Part shown: piece by piece, positions 35,522 to 44,489 of the stretch
Numbering within the stretch: position 1 is the first letter of the stretch
Layout of the letters: every line of letters begins with the position of its first letter
Origin: Dongibacter bovis
Lineage (GTDB): Bacteria; Bacillota; Negativicutes; Selenomonadales; Selenomonadaceae
Direction: 5' to 3'
Assembly (NCBI GenBank): GCA_902763085.1
Contig: CACWQW010000016.1
Coordinates: 1-58,720, forward strand
Length of the DNA stretch: 58,720 nt
The notes under the pieces: model-generated
Seen by the model: only the letters and a program-made list of their open reading frames with translations
What the model was told of the DNA's origin: nothing
Database searches by the model: none
Program-made: the position numbers and the translations under genes

Positions 35522-36046
35522 ATGGCTGATGAAAAAAAGGAGCCGGCCCCGGCTGCGGCTCCCGCCCCGGAGGAGAAGAAGAAGAAATCCTCGATCGTCC
35601 TGGTCGTGGTCCTGGTCCTCGTGGGCCTCGTGCTCGCGGCGGGCATCTCCTTCTTCGTCACGACGAAGATGATGGCGGACACTGCCTCGGAGGCAGGCGT
35701 GAGCGAGCATCATGACCCGGGCAAGTTCGTGAAGCTCGGCGATGCGAAGGACGGCATCATGGTCAACGTCGGCGGCGTCAAGGCCGGGAAATACCTCAAG
35801 GCAGGCATCGTCCTCGAGATGAATCCCGGCAAGAAGGACAACCTTACGGATGACGGCAAGCTTCAGCCGATGGCAGAGACGAAGATCCTCGACACGACGA
35901 TGCAGATCTTAAGGAGCGCCAAGCTCGACGAGTTCGATGCGACGAAACAGGATGAGCTGAAGAAGAAGATCAAGGATGAGCTCAACGACAAGCTCGGCCA
36001 GGGATCCGTATACGATGTCTACATCACGAGCTTCCTGCTGCAATGA
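35522..36046 (+). CDS. fliL: Flagellar basal body-associated protein FliL
   Basis: FliL surrounds the stator in the inner membrane and stabilises its active form. 174 residues: a 24-residue Lys/Pro/Ala cytoplasmic tail, one membrane helix (about 25-48, VLVVVLVLVGLVLAAGISFF) and a periplasmic domain with the family end QGSVYDVYITSFLLQ. Confidence 0.92.
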   Translation: MADEKKEPAPAAAPAPEEKKKKSSIVLVVVLVLVGLVLAAGISFFVTTKMMADTASEAGVSEHHDPGKFVKLGDAKDGIMVNVGGVKAGKYLKAGIVLEMNPGKKDNLTDDGKLQPMAETKILDTTMQILRSAKLDEFDATKQDELKKKIKDELNDKLGQGSVYDVYITSFLLQ

Positions 36047-36082
36047 CCAAGCGCCGCAGAAGAGCAGAAAGGGGGACGAAGC

Positions 36083-37090
36083 TTGGCGGATGAAGTCTTA
36101 TCTCAATCCGAGATAGATAAGCTGCTGTCTGCGCTTTCTGACGGTACGGTTTCCGCAGAGGAAGTCAAGGCAGATGAAGAGCAGAAGAAAGTCAAGGTCT
36201 ACGATTTCAAACGGCCGGACAAGTTCTCCAAGGACCAGATTCGCACGCTTTACATGCTGCATGAGAGCTTCGCGAGGCTTCTCAATACATATCTGTCCAC
36301 ACACCTGCGCACTGTCGTAAACGTCGAGGTCGCTTCGGTCGAGCAGCTGACGTACCAGGAGTTTATCCAGTCGCTCGCGAACCCGAGCGTCATCAGCATT
36401 CTCGCGGTTCCCCCGCTCAAGGGGAACATCATCATGGAGATCAACACGGAGATCGCGTTCGCCTTCATCGACCGCGTGTTCGGCGGCGAGGGCAAGGCGA
36501 GCATCAAGCCGCGCGTCCTCACCGACATCGAGGAGACCGTCATGCGGCGGTTCGTCGACAAGGCGATGGACCATTTCCGTGAGTCATGGAAGAATGTCTG
36601 CGAGTTCCGCCCAAAGCTCGAGGCGACGGAGTCTAACCCGCAGTTCACCCAAATCGTCCCGCCCAGCGACATGGTCGTCATCGTCACGATCCAGATGAAG
36701 ATCGGCGACGTCGAGGGCATGATGAACATCTGCATCCCGTACCTCGTGCTGGAGCCCATCATGTCGAAGCTCACGACGACGTTCTGGGTCGCCTCCTCCG
36801 TCTCCAAGGAGGACGCGAACCCGGAGCAGGTGGAGATGCTCCAGAAGAAGATCGAGCGCACGCGGGTGCCGCTGATCGTGGAGCTCGGGCGGCTCGACAT
36901 CTCCGTCCAGGAGTTCCTGACGCTCGGCTTCGGCGACGTATTGCAGCTCGATACGAAGGTGGAGGACGAACTGCCGGTCTTCGTCGGCAAGCGTCCAAAA
37001 TTCAAGTGTCGGCCCGGTACGGCAGGCAAGAGCATGGCTGTGCAGGTCACGCGGATCATAAACGAAGGAGATGAAAATACGGATGAGTGA
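36083..37090 (+). CDS. fliM: Flagellar motor switch protein FliM
   Basis: FliM is the middle of the switch C-ring and receives phosphorylated CheY. 335 residues from a TTG start with a GGGGG site. The N-terminal CheY-binding peptide LSQSEIDKLLS, the middle CheC-like domain and a C-terminal SpoA (FliN-like) domain (VELGRLDISVQEFLTLGFGDV) are visible. It overlaps the start of fliY. Confidence 0.96.
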   Translation: MADEVLSQSEIDKLLSALSDGTVSAEEVKADEEQKKVKVYDFKRPDKFSKDQIRTLYMLHESFARLLNTYLSTHLRTVVNVEVASVEQLTYQEFIQSLANPSVISILAVPPLKGNIIMEINTEIAFAFIDRVFGGEGKASIKPRVLTDIEETVMRRFVDKAMDHFRESWKNVCEFRPKLEATESNPQFTQIVPPSDMVVIVTIQMKIGDVEGMMNICIPYLVLEPIMSKLTTTFWVASSVSKEDANPEQVEMLQKKIERTRVPLIVELGRLDISVQEFLTLGFGDVLQLDTKVEDELPVFVGKRPKFKCRPGTAGKSMAVQVTRIINEGDENTDE

Positions 37091-38378
37091 TGATATGATC
37101 TCGCAAGAGGAGATTGACGCCCTCTTGAACGGCGGACTCGCAGGTGCCGGCGACGGTGCCGCTGCCCCGGAGGCAGCGGCGGACGCAGCACCTGCTGCCG
37201 AGCAGCCCGCTGAGGCAGGGGCGTCGGCGGGAGAACCCTCGGAAGGTGATTCATCTCAATTCGCAGGCGTTTTGACGGATACGGAGAAAGATGCACTCGG
37301 AGAGATTGGCAACATCTCGATGGGGAGTGCGGCGACGACGCTGTCCGTCCTTTTGGGGCATAAGGTCAGTATCACGACACCGAACGTCGCCGTCGCGACG
37401 ATGAGCATCATCAAGGAACACTACCCGCTGCCGTACCTCATCGTGGAGGTCGGCTATACGACGGGCATCGACGGCAACAACGTGCTCGCAATCCAGGCGC
37501 ACGATGCCGCGATCATCGCTGACCTCATGATGGGCGGCGACGGTACGAATCCAGACGCGAACATCGGCGAGATCGCCATGAGCGCCGTCGGGGAAGCCAT
37601 GAACCAGATGATGGGCACCGTGGCGACCTCGCTTTCGACGATGTTCAACAAGAAGATCGATATTTCTCCTCCCAAGGTCAACCTCATCGACCTCGGCACG
37701 GAGGAGAAGGTCACGGAGATCGTCGGACAGGACGAGCCCGTCGTGCGCGTCTCTTTCCGCATGGAGGTCGATGGGCTCATCGACAGCGAGATCATGCAGA
37801 TCTTGCCCGTCCACGTGGCGAAGGAGATGGTGGAGTCCCTGATGGGAGGCGGCGCGGCAGCCGAAGAGCCCGCGCCCGCCCCGGCGCCCCAGCCGGCAGC
37901 ACCGGCACCGCAGCCAGCGCCGACGCCGGCGCCCCAGCCGATGGCGCCTCCGGCGCCTCAGCCCATGGCAGCGCCCGCGCCGCAGCCCATGGCGCAGCCG
38001 GCACCGCAGCAGGCGCCGCCCGTCTATGCGCCGCCGCAGTACGCGCAGCCGGTTGCGAGCGCGCCCGTCCAGCCGGTCCAGTTCACACCGCTCGCGAGCG
38101 GCCCCGTGCCGGTGAACGATGCGAACATCGGGCTGATCCTCGATGTGCCCTTGCAGATCACGGTCGAACTCGGCCGCACGAGCAAGTCCATCAAGGACAT
38201 CCTGGAGCTCACGAACGGCTCCATCGTCGAGCTGGACCGCCTCGCAGGCGAGCCGGTCGACATCATGGTCAATGGCAAATATCTCGCGAAGGGCGAGGTG
38301 GTCGTCATCGACGAGAACTTCGGCGTGAGGATCACGGATATCGCCAGCCCTGCAGAGCGGGCAGCCAAGCTGCAGTAA
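37083..38378 (+). CDS. fliY: Flagellar motor switch phosphatase FliY (CheC-like plus FliN domain)
   Basis: FliY combines a CheY-P phosphatase with the FliN part of the C-ring. 431 residues: N-terminal CheY-binding peptide MISQEEIDALLN and a CheC-like domain with two E-x2-N active sites (LGEIGNISMG and VGEAMNQMMG). A Pro/Ala/Gln repeat linker of about 85 residues (recurring APQPM) follows, then a C-terminal SpoA domain (VPLQITVELGRTSKSIKDIL). ATG 37083 gives the usual start; an in-frame ATG at 37071 touches the GGAG site and is less likely. Confidence 0.94.
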   Translation: MSDDMISQEEIDALLNGGLAGAGDGAAAPEAAADAAPAAEQPAEAGASAGEPSEGDSSQFAGVLTDTEKDALGEIGNISMGSAATTLSVLLGHKVSITTPNVAVATMSIIKEHYPLPYLIVEVGYTTGIDGNNVLAIQAHDAAIIADLMMGGDGTNPDANIGEIAMSAVGEAMNQMMGTVATSLSTMFNKKIDISPPKVNLIDLGTEEKVTEIVGQDEPVVRVSFRMEVDGLIDSEIMQILPVHVAKEMVESLMGGGAAAEEPAPAPAPQPAAPAPQPAPTPAPQPMAPPAPQPMAAPAPQPMAQPAPQQAPPVYAPPQYAQPVASAPVQPVQFTPLASGPVPVNDANIGLILDVPLQITVELGRTSKSIKDILELTNGSIVELDRLAGEPVDIMVNGKYLAKGEVVVIDENFGVRITDIASPAERAAKLQ

Positions 38379-38385
38379 ATCCACA

Positions 38386-38414
38386 TTGGCAGGGAACGCG
38401 ATTTTCGATATAAT
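38386..38414 (+). promoter_or_regulatory. Strong sigma-70-type promoter before cheY
   Basis: TTGGCA (38386-38391), 17 bases, perfect TATAAT (38409-38414), in the 91-base gap between fliY and cheY. It can supply the export-gate and chemotaxis genes separately from the upstream units. Confidence 0.82.
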
Positions 38415-38469
38415 GTTTCCAGTAGTAAGCAAGACAATGGGAATTTTTTTCAATGAGGAGAGATGAAAC

Positions 38470-38832
38470 ATGGCAGTACGCGTATTGGTCGTTGATGATG
38501 CGGCGTTTATGAGAATGATGGTCAAAGATATCCTGACGAAGAACGGCTACGAAGTCGTCGGCGAAGCGGAGAACGGCATGAAGGCATTGGAGAAATACCA
38601 GGAGCTCAAGCCGGACCTCGTGACGATGGATATCACGATGCCGGAGATGGACGGCATCAGCGCCGTGAAAGAGATCAAGAAAGTGGATCCGAATGCCAAG
38701 ATCGTCATGTGCAGCGCCATGGGACAGCAGGCCATGGTCATCGAGGCGATCCAGGCGGGCGCCCGGGATTTCATCGTGAAGCCGTTCCAGGCGGATCGTG
38801 TGCTCGAGGCCGTACGCAAAGCCGTTGGCTGA
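38470..38832 (+). CDS. cheY: Chemotaxis response regulator CheY
   Basis: A single receiver domain of 120 residues. The acid pair (VVDDAAF), phospho-acceptor Asp in TMDITMPEMDG, the switch Thr/Ser position (VMCSAMG) and Lys of VKPFQ are intact. CheA phosphorylates it; it then binds FliM/FliY. It overlaps fliO by one base (TGATG). Confidence 0.97.
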   Translation: MAVRVLVVDDAAFMRMMVKDILTKNGYEVVGEAENGMKALEKYQELKPDLVTMDITMPEMDGISAVKEIKKVDPNAKIVMCSAMGQQAMVIEAIQAGARDFIVKPFQADRVLEAVRKAVG

Positions 38833-39338
38833 TGAATAGGAAATCATGGATGTGGATGGCGGTGCTTGCTGCCATCTGCATCTTTATTCTGCCCGGGATT
38901 GGGGCGGCGGCAGGCTCTGGCTACCTCGCTGGCTACGAGAACGCCGACCCGCAGCCCTCGGCGGTCTCCTGGTGGTCGACGCTCGCGTATCTGCTGAGCC
39001 TGCTCGTCATCTTCGCCTTCGTGCTCGCGATGGCGTACCTGGCAGCGAAGGTCTTGGGCGGAAAGTTCGCGCGCACCTCATCGAAGGGCGGGGGACGGCT
39101 GCTGCTGCAGCTGCCGCTCGGCCCGAAGAGCTCCGCCTGTGTCGTGGAGCTCGCGGGGCGGACGTTCCTGCTCGGCGTGACGGAGCAAAACGTGTCGCTG
39201 CTCGCGGAGATCACGGACCGCGAGGAGATCGAGGCGCTCGAGCGCACGAGTGCCGCACTGCCGGAGCGGTGGGAGGGGAGCCTCTTCTCCTCGCAGCTCG
39301 GCGCGTTGTCGGACTTTGTCTCGCGCTTCCGGAAATGA
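38832..39338 (+). CDS. fliO: Flagellar biosynthetic protein FliO
   Basis: FliO helps assemble the FliP pore of the export gate. 168 residues: a signal-peptide-like first helix (MWMAVLAAICIFILPGIGAAA), a second helix about 50-72 (LLSLLVIFAFVLAMAYLAAK) and a cytoplasmic domain with GGGRLLLQLPLGPKSSACVV typical of FliO/FliZ. The stop overlaps an in-frame ATG for fliP, although I place the fliP start farther down. Confidence 0.88.
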   Translation: MNRKSWMWMAVLAAICIFILPGIGAAAGSGYLAGYENADPQPSAVSWWSTLAYLLSLLVIFAFVLAMAYLAAKVLGGKFARTSSKGGGRLLLQLPLGPKSSACVVELAGRTFLLGVTEQNVSLLAEITDREEIEALERTSAALPERWEGSLFSSQLGALSDFVSRFRK

Positions 39339-39397
39339 GGCGGCGTTCTGCCCACGGGGGCAGTGTCTTCTATGCAGTGGAGAGGGAGTTGTCATTC

Positions 39398-40162
39398 TTG
39401 ATCGGTCGGAAACGTGTCTTTGCCCTGGGCGCTCTCTTCGCCTTCGGCCTGGTGGCGCTGCTGCCGCAGATGGCGTGTGCGGCGCCCGCCGTTCCGAGCG
39501 TCAATATCGGCATCGGGCAGGCGAACGGCCCGCAGGATGTCTCTGTGACGCTCCAGATCATGGCGCTCCTCACGGTACTCACGCTCGCGCCGAGCATCCT
39601 CATCATGACGACGTCGTTCGTACGCATCGTCGTGGTGATCGGCTTCCTGCGCAATGCGCTCTCCACGCAGAACGTGCCGCCGAACCAGGTCGTCATCGCG
39701 CTCTCGCTGTTCCTGACGTTCTACATCATGGCGCCATACTGGAACCAGGCGAACGAGCAGGGGCTGCAGCCGTATCTCGCGGGACAGATCACGCAGGAGC
39801 AGGCGATCGACAACGTCGCCGCGCCCATGCGCGAGTTCATGTTCAAGCAGACGCGGGAGGCAGACCTCGCGCTCTTCGTCAACCTCTCCGATGCGGAGCG
39901 CCCGGAGTCTGAGGAGGACGTCTCGACGTTCACGCTGATTCCCGCGTTCATCATCAGTGAGCTCAAGACGGCGTTCCAGATCGGGTTCATGATCTACATT
40001 CCGTTCATCGTCATCGACATGATCGTCGCGAGTACGCTCATGTCGATGGGCATGATGATGCTGCCCCCGACGATGATCTCGTTGCCGTTCAAGATCCTGC
40101 TCTTCGTCATGGTCGACGGCTGGCATCTGCTCATCAAGTCCCTCATCGTCAGTTTCAAGTAG
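39398..40162 (+). CDS. fliP: Flagellar biosynthetic protein FliP
   Basis: Core pore protein of the flagellar export gate. 254 residues from TTG 39398 (GGGAG nine bases upstream), which gives a clean signal sequence MIGRKRVFALGALFAFG; an ATG at 39335 overlapping the fliO stop would add 21 polar residues. Family signatures are VIGFLRNALSTQNVPPNQVV and the FIISELKTAFQIGFMIYIPF helix. Confidence 0.95.
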   Translation: MIGRKRVFALGALFAFGLVALLPQMACAAPAVPSVNIGIGQANGPQDVSVTLQIMALLTVLTLAPSILIMTTSFVRIVVVIGFLRNALSTQNVPPNQVVIALSLFLTFYIMAPYWNQANEQGLQPYLAGQITQEQAIDNVAAPMREFMFKQTREADLALFVNLSDAERPESEEDVSTFTLIPAFIISELKTAFQIGFMIYIPFIVIDMIVASTLMSMGMMMLPPTMISLPFKILLFVMVDGWHLLIKSLIVSFK

Positions 40163-40186
40163 CCGCTTCGTTTTGGAGGTTGTCAT

Positions 40187-40456
40187 ATGTCGGGAGATCT
40201 CGTCATACAGATCGGGCAGCAGGCGCTCCTCGTCGTGCTGCTCGTCTCGGCGCCGATGCTCGGCCTCGGGCTCATCGTCGGCCTCGCGGTCAGCGTGTTC
40301 CAGGCGACGACCTCCATCCAGGAGCAGACGCTCGCGTTCATCCCGAAGATCATCGCCGTCTTCGTGGCGGTGCTCATCTTCGGTCCCTGGATGCTCAGCA
40401 TCCTCGTGGAGTATGTCACGAGCGTTTTCGTGAATCTGCCGGGCTATATCGGTTGA
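40187..40456 (+). CDS. fliQ: Flagellar biosynthetic protein FliQ
   Basis: Small export-gate subunit; 89 residues with two membrane helices and the family stretch GLAVSVFQATTSIQEQTLAF. TTTGGAGG ribosome site; fliR follows after ten bases. Confidence 0.95.
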   Translation: MSGDLVIQIGQQALLVVLLVSAPMLGLGLIVGLAVSVFQATTSIQEQTLAFIPKIIAVFVAVLIFGPWMLSILVEYVTSVFVNLPGYIG

Positions 40457-40466
40457 GGTGTGAGGG

Positions 40467-41249
40467 ATGGATCTTTTTACGCTCGCGCAGGATCATGCGG
40501 CGGTGTTCCTGCTCATGCTCACGCGGTGCAGCGGCATCTTCATCATCGCGCCCTTTTTCGGCAGCCTCAACATCCCCATGACGCTGCGCGTCGCCGCGGC
40601 GGTCACGTTTGCCGTCGTGCTCTTCCCCGTCGTCGACGGGCTCGGGGCAGTGGCGGCGCCGCCCTCGGTGCTCGCGTTCGCGGCGTCTGTGCTCGCCGAG
40701 CTCTTCATCGGCTGGCTGATTGGCTTCGTCGCCTACGTCTGCTTCTCTGCCATCCAGATGGCGGGCAAGGTCATGGATATGCAGGTGGGGTTTGCCGTCG
40801 TCAATGTCTTGGATCCGACTTCCGGTCAGCAGATTCCGCTCATCGGAAGTTTTCTTTATAATCTCGGCATCATTGTTTTCCTCGTGACGAACGGGCACCA
40901 TGCGATTATCGCCGCGCTCGTGGAGAGCTTCCGCGCCGTGCCGCTCCTCGGCATGCAGCCGAGCCTCTCACTGCCGATGATCCTCGTGGATTTCACGAAC
41001 GGCATCTTCGTGACGGGCATGAAGATCGCGATGCCCGTCACGTTCGCCATCCTGCTCGTGAACGTCGCGCTTGGCATCCTCGCGCGCACGATGCCGCAGA
41101 TGAATATCTTCGTCGTCGGCATCCCGCTGCAGCTCATGGTCGGCGTGGGCGTGCTCTCGATGCTCCTGCCGTTCTACGTGATGTTTCTGGATGTGTTGTT
41201 CAATGAAATGTATGGAAAGATCTCCCTGGCGCTGCGCGCCTTGGGCTGA
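40467..41249 (+). CDS. fliR: Flagellar biosynthetic protein FliR
   Basis: Export-gate subunit that completes the FliPQR pore. 260 residues with about six membrane helices; signature parts are FLLMLTRCSGIFIIAPFF near the N terminus and ARTMPQMNIFVVGIPLQL. Its 3' end overlaps the probable flhB start. Confidence 0.94.
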   Translation: MDLFTLAQDHAAVFLLMLTRCSGIFIIAPFFGSLNIPMTLRVAAAVTFAVVLFPVVDGLGAVAAPPSVLAFAASVLAELFIGWLIGFVAYVCFSAIQMAGKVMDMQVGFAVVNVLDPTSGQQIPLIGSFLYNLGIIVFLVTNGHHAIIAALVESFRAVPLLGMQPSLSLPMILVDFTNGIFVTGMKIAMPVTFAILLVNVALGILARTMPQMNIFVVGIPLQLMVGVGVLSMLLPFYVMFLDVLFNEMYGKISLALRALG

Positions 41250-42345
41250 CCCGGCGGGAGCGGCGTTCCGCTTCCGCCTGCAGCGCTTCGCGGACGGCGA
41301 CAAGACGGAGGAGCCGACCGCTAAGAAACGGCAGGATGCCGCGAAGAAAGGACAGGTCGGCAAGAGCCAGGAGCTCAGCACCGCCTTCGTCCTGCTCGTC
41401 GGCTTCTTCGTCATCAAGGCGTTCTGGGAGCGCATCTACGCGAGTATCGCCGACTACACGGTCTACATCCTCAGCAACCTGAACCAGAACATCGATGTGG
41501 AGAACGTCATCCAGCTCTTCATCGGCATGGGCATCGTCATGGTCAAGACGGCGATGCCGATCATGCTCGCGGTCATGGTCGTCGGTCTCGCTGTGAATTT
41601 CTTCCAGGTTGGGCTCAACGTGAGCGTAGAGAAGATCCAGCCGAAATTCGACAACCTCAACCCCATCAACGGCGTCGGGCGCATGTTCTCCAAGCGCTCC
41701 CTCGTCGAGCTCGTGAAATCCGTGCTCAAGATTGCTGTCATCGGCTTCTTCATTTATAATTATCTCAAGGACGAGATTCTCACGATGCCGCAGTTCATCT
41801 TCTACGACCTCGCGACTTCGCTCTCGAAGATGTCGGAGATCATCTTCACGCTCGCGTTCCAGGTCATCGGCGTGATCTTCGTGCTCGCCGTGCTCGATTT
41901 CGGCTATCAGAAATGGCAGACGACGCAGGACCTCATGATGACGAAGCAGGAGGTCAAGGACGAGTTCAAGCAGACGGAGGGCGATCCGCAGATCAAGGGC
42001 AAGATCCGGCAGAAACAGCGGCAGATGGCGATGAGCCGCATGATGCAGGAGGTGCCGAAGGCGGACGTCATCGTGACGAACCCGACGCATTTCGCCGTCG
42101 CGCTCAAGTACGAGAAGGGCATGACGGCGCCCGTCGTCATCGCGAAGGGCGCGGATTTCGTCGCGCAGAAGATCAAGAGCGTCGCGCGGGAAAACGACGT
42201 GCCGCTCGTCGAGAACCGTCCGCTCGCACGGGCGCTCTACGCCTCGACGGAGATCGGCGACAGCGTGCCGCGCGAGCTCTACCAGTCCGTCGCGGAGGTC
42301 CTCGCCTACGTCTACCGGCTCAAGCATCGCCGCCGCAGGGCGTAG
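41212..42345 (+). CDS. flhB: Flagellar biosynthetic protein FlhB
   Basis: Export-gate protein that switches substrate class with FliK. About 377 residues: N-terminal FADGDKTEEPTAKKRQDAAK, four membrane helices, and a cytoplasmic domain with the autocleavage motif NPTH in VTNPTHFAVALKYEKG. The start is uncertain. The only in-frame ATG codons (41191, 41203, 41212) lie inside fliR without a clear ribosome site, and no ATG, GTG or TTG occurs in frame between 41215 and the conserved FADGDKTEE. Confidence 0.93.
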   Translation: MERSPWRCAPWADPAGAAFRFRLQRFADGDKTEEPTAKKRQDAAKKGQVGKSQELSTAFVLLVGFFVIKAFWERIYASIADYTVYILSNLNQNIDVENVIQLFIGMGIVMVKTAMPIMLAVMVVGLAVNFFQVGLNVSVEKIQPKFDNLNPINGVGRMFSKRSLVELVKSVLKIAVIGFFIYNYLKDEILTMPQFIFYDLATSLSKMSEIIFTLAFQVIGVIFVLAVLDFGYQKWQTTQDLMMTKQEVKDEFKQTEGDPQIKGKIRQKQRQMAMSRMMQEVPKADVIVTNPTHFAVALKYEKGMTAPVVIAKGADFVAQKIKSVARENDVPLVENRPLARALYASTEIGDSVPRELYQSVAEVLAYVYRLKHRRRRA

Positions 42346-42395
42346 GCGGGCTGGGCGTTACATATCACATTCGCAACTGAGATAAGGAGTGCTTT

Positions 42396-44489
42396 ATGGC
42401 TGCATCACCGATTGCTGCGCCGGCAGGCGTGTTCGGCAAGGGAAGCTTCATACAGAAATACAGCGATGTCCTCATCGCCGTCGCCATCATCATCATCGTC
42501 GTGATGATGATCATTCCTCTGCCGACGCTGCTGCTCGATCTCCTCATCTGTCTCAATATCACGATCGCGCTGCTCGTCGTCATGTCGGTCATCTACAACA
42601 AAGAGGCGCTCGACCTCTCCATCTTCCCGTCGCTCCTCCTCGTGACGACGCTCTTCCGCCTCGCACTCAACATCTCCTCGACGCGCCTCATCCTCCTGGA
42701 CGGCTACGCCGGCGAGGTCATCACGGCGTTCGGAAATTTCGTTGTCGGCGGTAACGCGGTCGTCGGCTTCATCGTGTTCATCATCCTCGTCGGCATCAAC
42801 TTCATCGTCATCACGAAGGGATCGGAACGCGTCGCTGAGGTGTCCGCTCGCTTCACGCTCGATGCGATGCCCGGCAAACAGATGGCGATCGATGCCGACC
42901 TCAACCAGGGCGCGATCACGGACGCGCAGGCGAAGGTGCGGCGTGAGAAGATCCAGCACGAGGCGGACTTCTTCGGTGCGATGGATGGTGCCTCGAAGTT
43001 CGTCAAGGGCGATGCCATCGCCGCCATCGTCATCATGCTCATCAACATCACAGGCGGCTTCGTCATCGGCATGCTGCAGCGAAACCTCAGCGCCGTGCAG
43101 GCGCTCCAACAGTACACGTTGCTGACCGTCGGCGAGGGCCTCGTCTCGCAGATTCCGGCGCTCCTCATCTCGACGGCGACGGGCCTCATCGTCACGCGCG
43201 CGGGCGCGGAGGGCAACCTCGGTGCGGACATGGTCTCGCAGCTCTTCCGCAACGACCGCATCTTTTTCATCCTCTCGGGCGTGCTGGCGTTCTTCGCCAT
43301 CGTGCCGGGCCTGCCGGGCATTCCGTTCAGCGTGCTCGCCGTGCTCTGCTTCTTCATCGGGCGTGCGCTCAAGAAGAGCGCGGGCGCGGCGGAGACGCCA
43401 GCAGAGAAGCAGGAAAAGGCGGTACAGCAGCAGAAAAAGAAAGCGACCTCGCCCGAGAACATCGTCTCTCTCCTGCAGGTTGATCCCATGGAGCTTGAGA
43501 TCGGCTACAGCCTCATCCCGCTCGTCGACCAGGGGCAGGGCGGCGACCTGCTCGACCGCATCGTCATGATCCGGCGGCAGTGCGCGCTCGAGCTCGGCCT
43601 CGTCGTGCCGACGATCCGCATCCGTGACAACATCCAGATCAAGCCCAACGCCTACATCATCAAGCTCAAGGGCGTCGAGATCGCCAAGGGAGAGCTCATG
43701 CTCGACCACTACCTCGCGATGAACTCGGGCACGGTCTTCGAGGAAGTCCCGGGCATCGAGACGACGGAGCCCGCGTTCGGCCTGCCGGCGCTCTGGATCC
43801 CCGAGAGCGAGCGCGAGCAGGCGGAGCTCAACGGCTACACGGTTGTCGATGCCGTCTCCGTGCTCGCGACGCACCTCACGGAGGTCATCAAGAGCCATGC
43901 GGCGGAGATCCTCGGTCGTCAGGAGACGCAGAACCTCGTCGACAACCTCAAGAAATCGAACAAGACGCTCGTCGACGAAGTCATCCCCGACCTTCTCACG
44001 GTCGGCGAGGTGCAGAAAGTCCTGCAGAACCTGCTCGATGAGCGCATCTCCATCCGCGATATGGAGACGATCTTCGAGGTGCTCTCCGATTACGCGCGCG
44101 CGACGAAGGACACGGAGATTCTCACGGAGTACGTGCGTCACGCGATGGCGCGGCAGATCACGCAGGCGAACGTTCAGAACGGACAGCTCCCCTGCGTGAC
44201 GCTCGACCCCGCGCTCGAGAACCGCATCGCGGGCGGCGTGCAGCGCACGGATCGAGGCTCGTACATCAGCCTCGATCCGGACTCGATGAAGAAGCTCATC
44301 GAGTCGCTCAATACGGAGCTCCAGAAGCTCACGAACATGGGCTATCAGCCCATCGTGCTCACGAGCCCCGCCGTGCGCCTCTATTTCCGCAAGCTCGTCG
44401 AGCGCTCTGTGCCGGGCATCATCGTGCTCTCGCAGGCGGAGATCGAGCAGAGCGTTGAGATCCAGATTCTTGGGGTGGTGAAGATCTAA
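42396..44489 (+). CDS. flhA: Flagellar biosynthesis protein FlhA
   Basis: The nonameric export-gate protein that uses the proton gradient and docks chaperone-substrate complexes. 697 residues: eight N-terminal membrane helices, the FHIPEP-family signature (PSLLLVTTLFRLALNISSTR), a cytoplasmic loop with DAMPGKQMAIDADLNQG, and a four-subdomain C-terminal part from about 360. The stop codon touches the GTG of flhF. Confidence 0.97.
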   Translation: MAASPIAAPAGVFGKGSFIQKYSDVLIAVAIIIIVVMMIIPLPTLLLDLLICLNITIALLVVMSVIYNKEALDLSIFPSLLLVTTLFRLALNISSTRLILLDGYAGEVITAFGNFVVGGNAVVGFIVFIILVGINFIVITKGSERVAEVSARFTLDAMPGKQMAIDADLNQGAITDAQAKVRREKIQHEADFFGAMDGASKFVKGDAIAAIVIMLINITGGFVIGMLQRNLSAVQALQQYTLLTVGEGLVSQIPALLISTATGLIVTRAGAEGNLGADMVSQLFRNDRIFFILSGVLAFFAIVPGLPGIPFSVLAVLCFFIGRALKKSAGAAETPAEKQEKAVQQQKKKATSPENIVSLLQVDPMELEIGYSLIPLVDQGQGGDLLDRIVMIRRQCALELGLVVPTIRIRDNIQIKPNAYIIKLKGVEIAKGELMLDHYLAMNSGTVFEEVPGIETTEPAFGLPALWIPESEREQAELNGYTVVDAVSVLATHLTEVIKSHAAEILGRQETQNLVDNLKKSNKTLVDEVIPDLLTVGEVQKVLQNLLDERISIRDMETIFEVLSDYARATKDTEILTEYVRHAMARQITQANVQNGQLPCVTLDPALENRIAGGVQRTDRGSYISLDPDSMKKLIESLNTELQKLTNMGYQPIVLTSPAVRLYFRKLVERSVPGIIVLSQAEIEQSVEIQILGVVKI

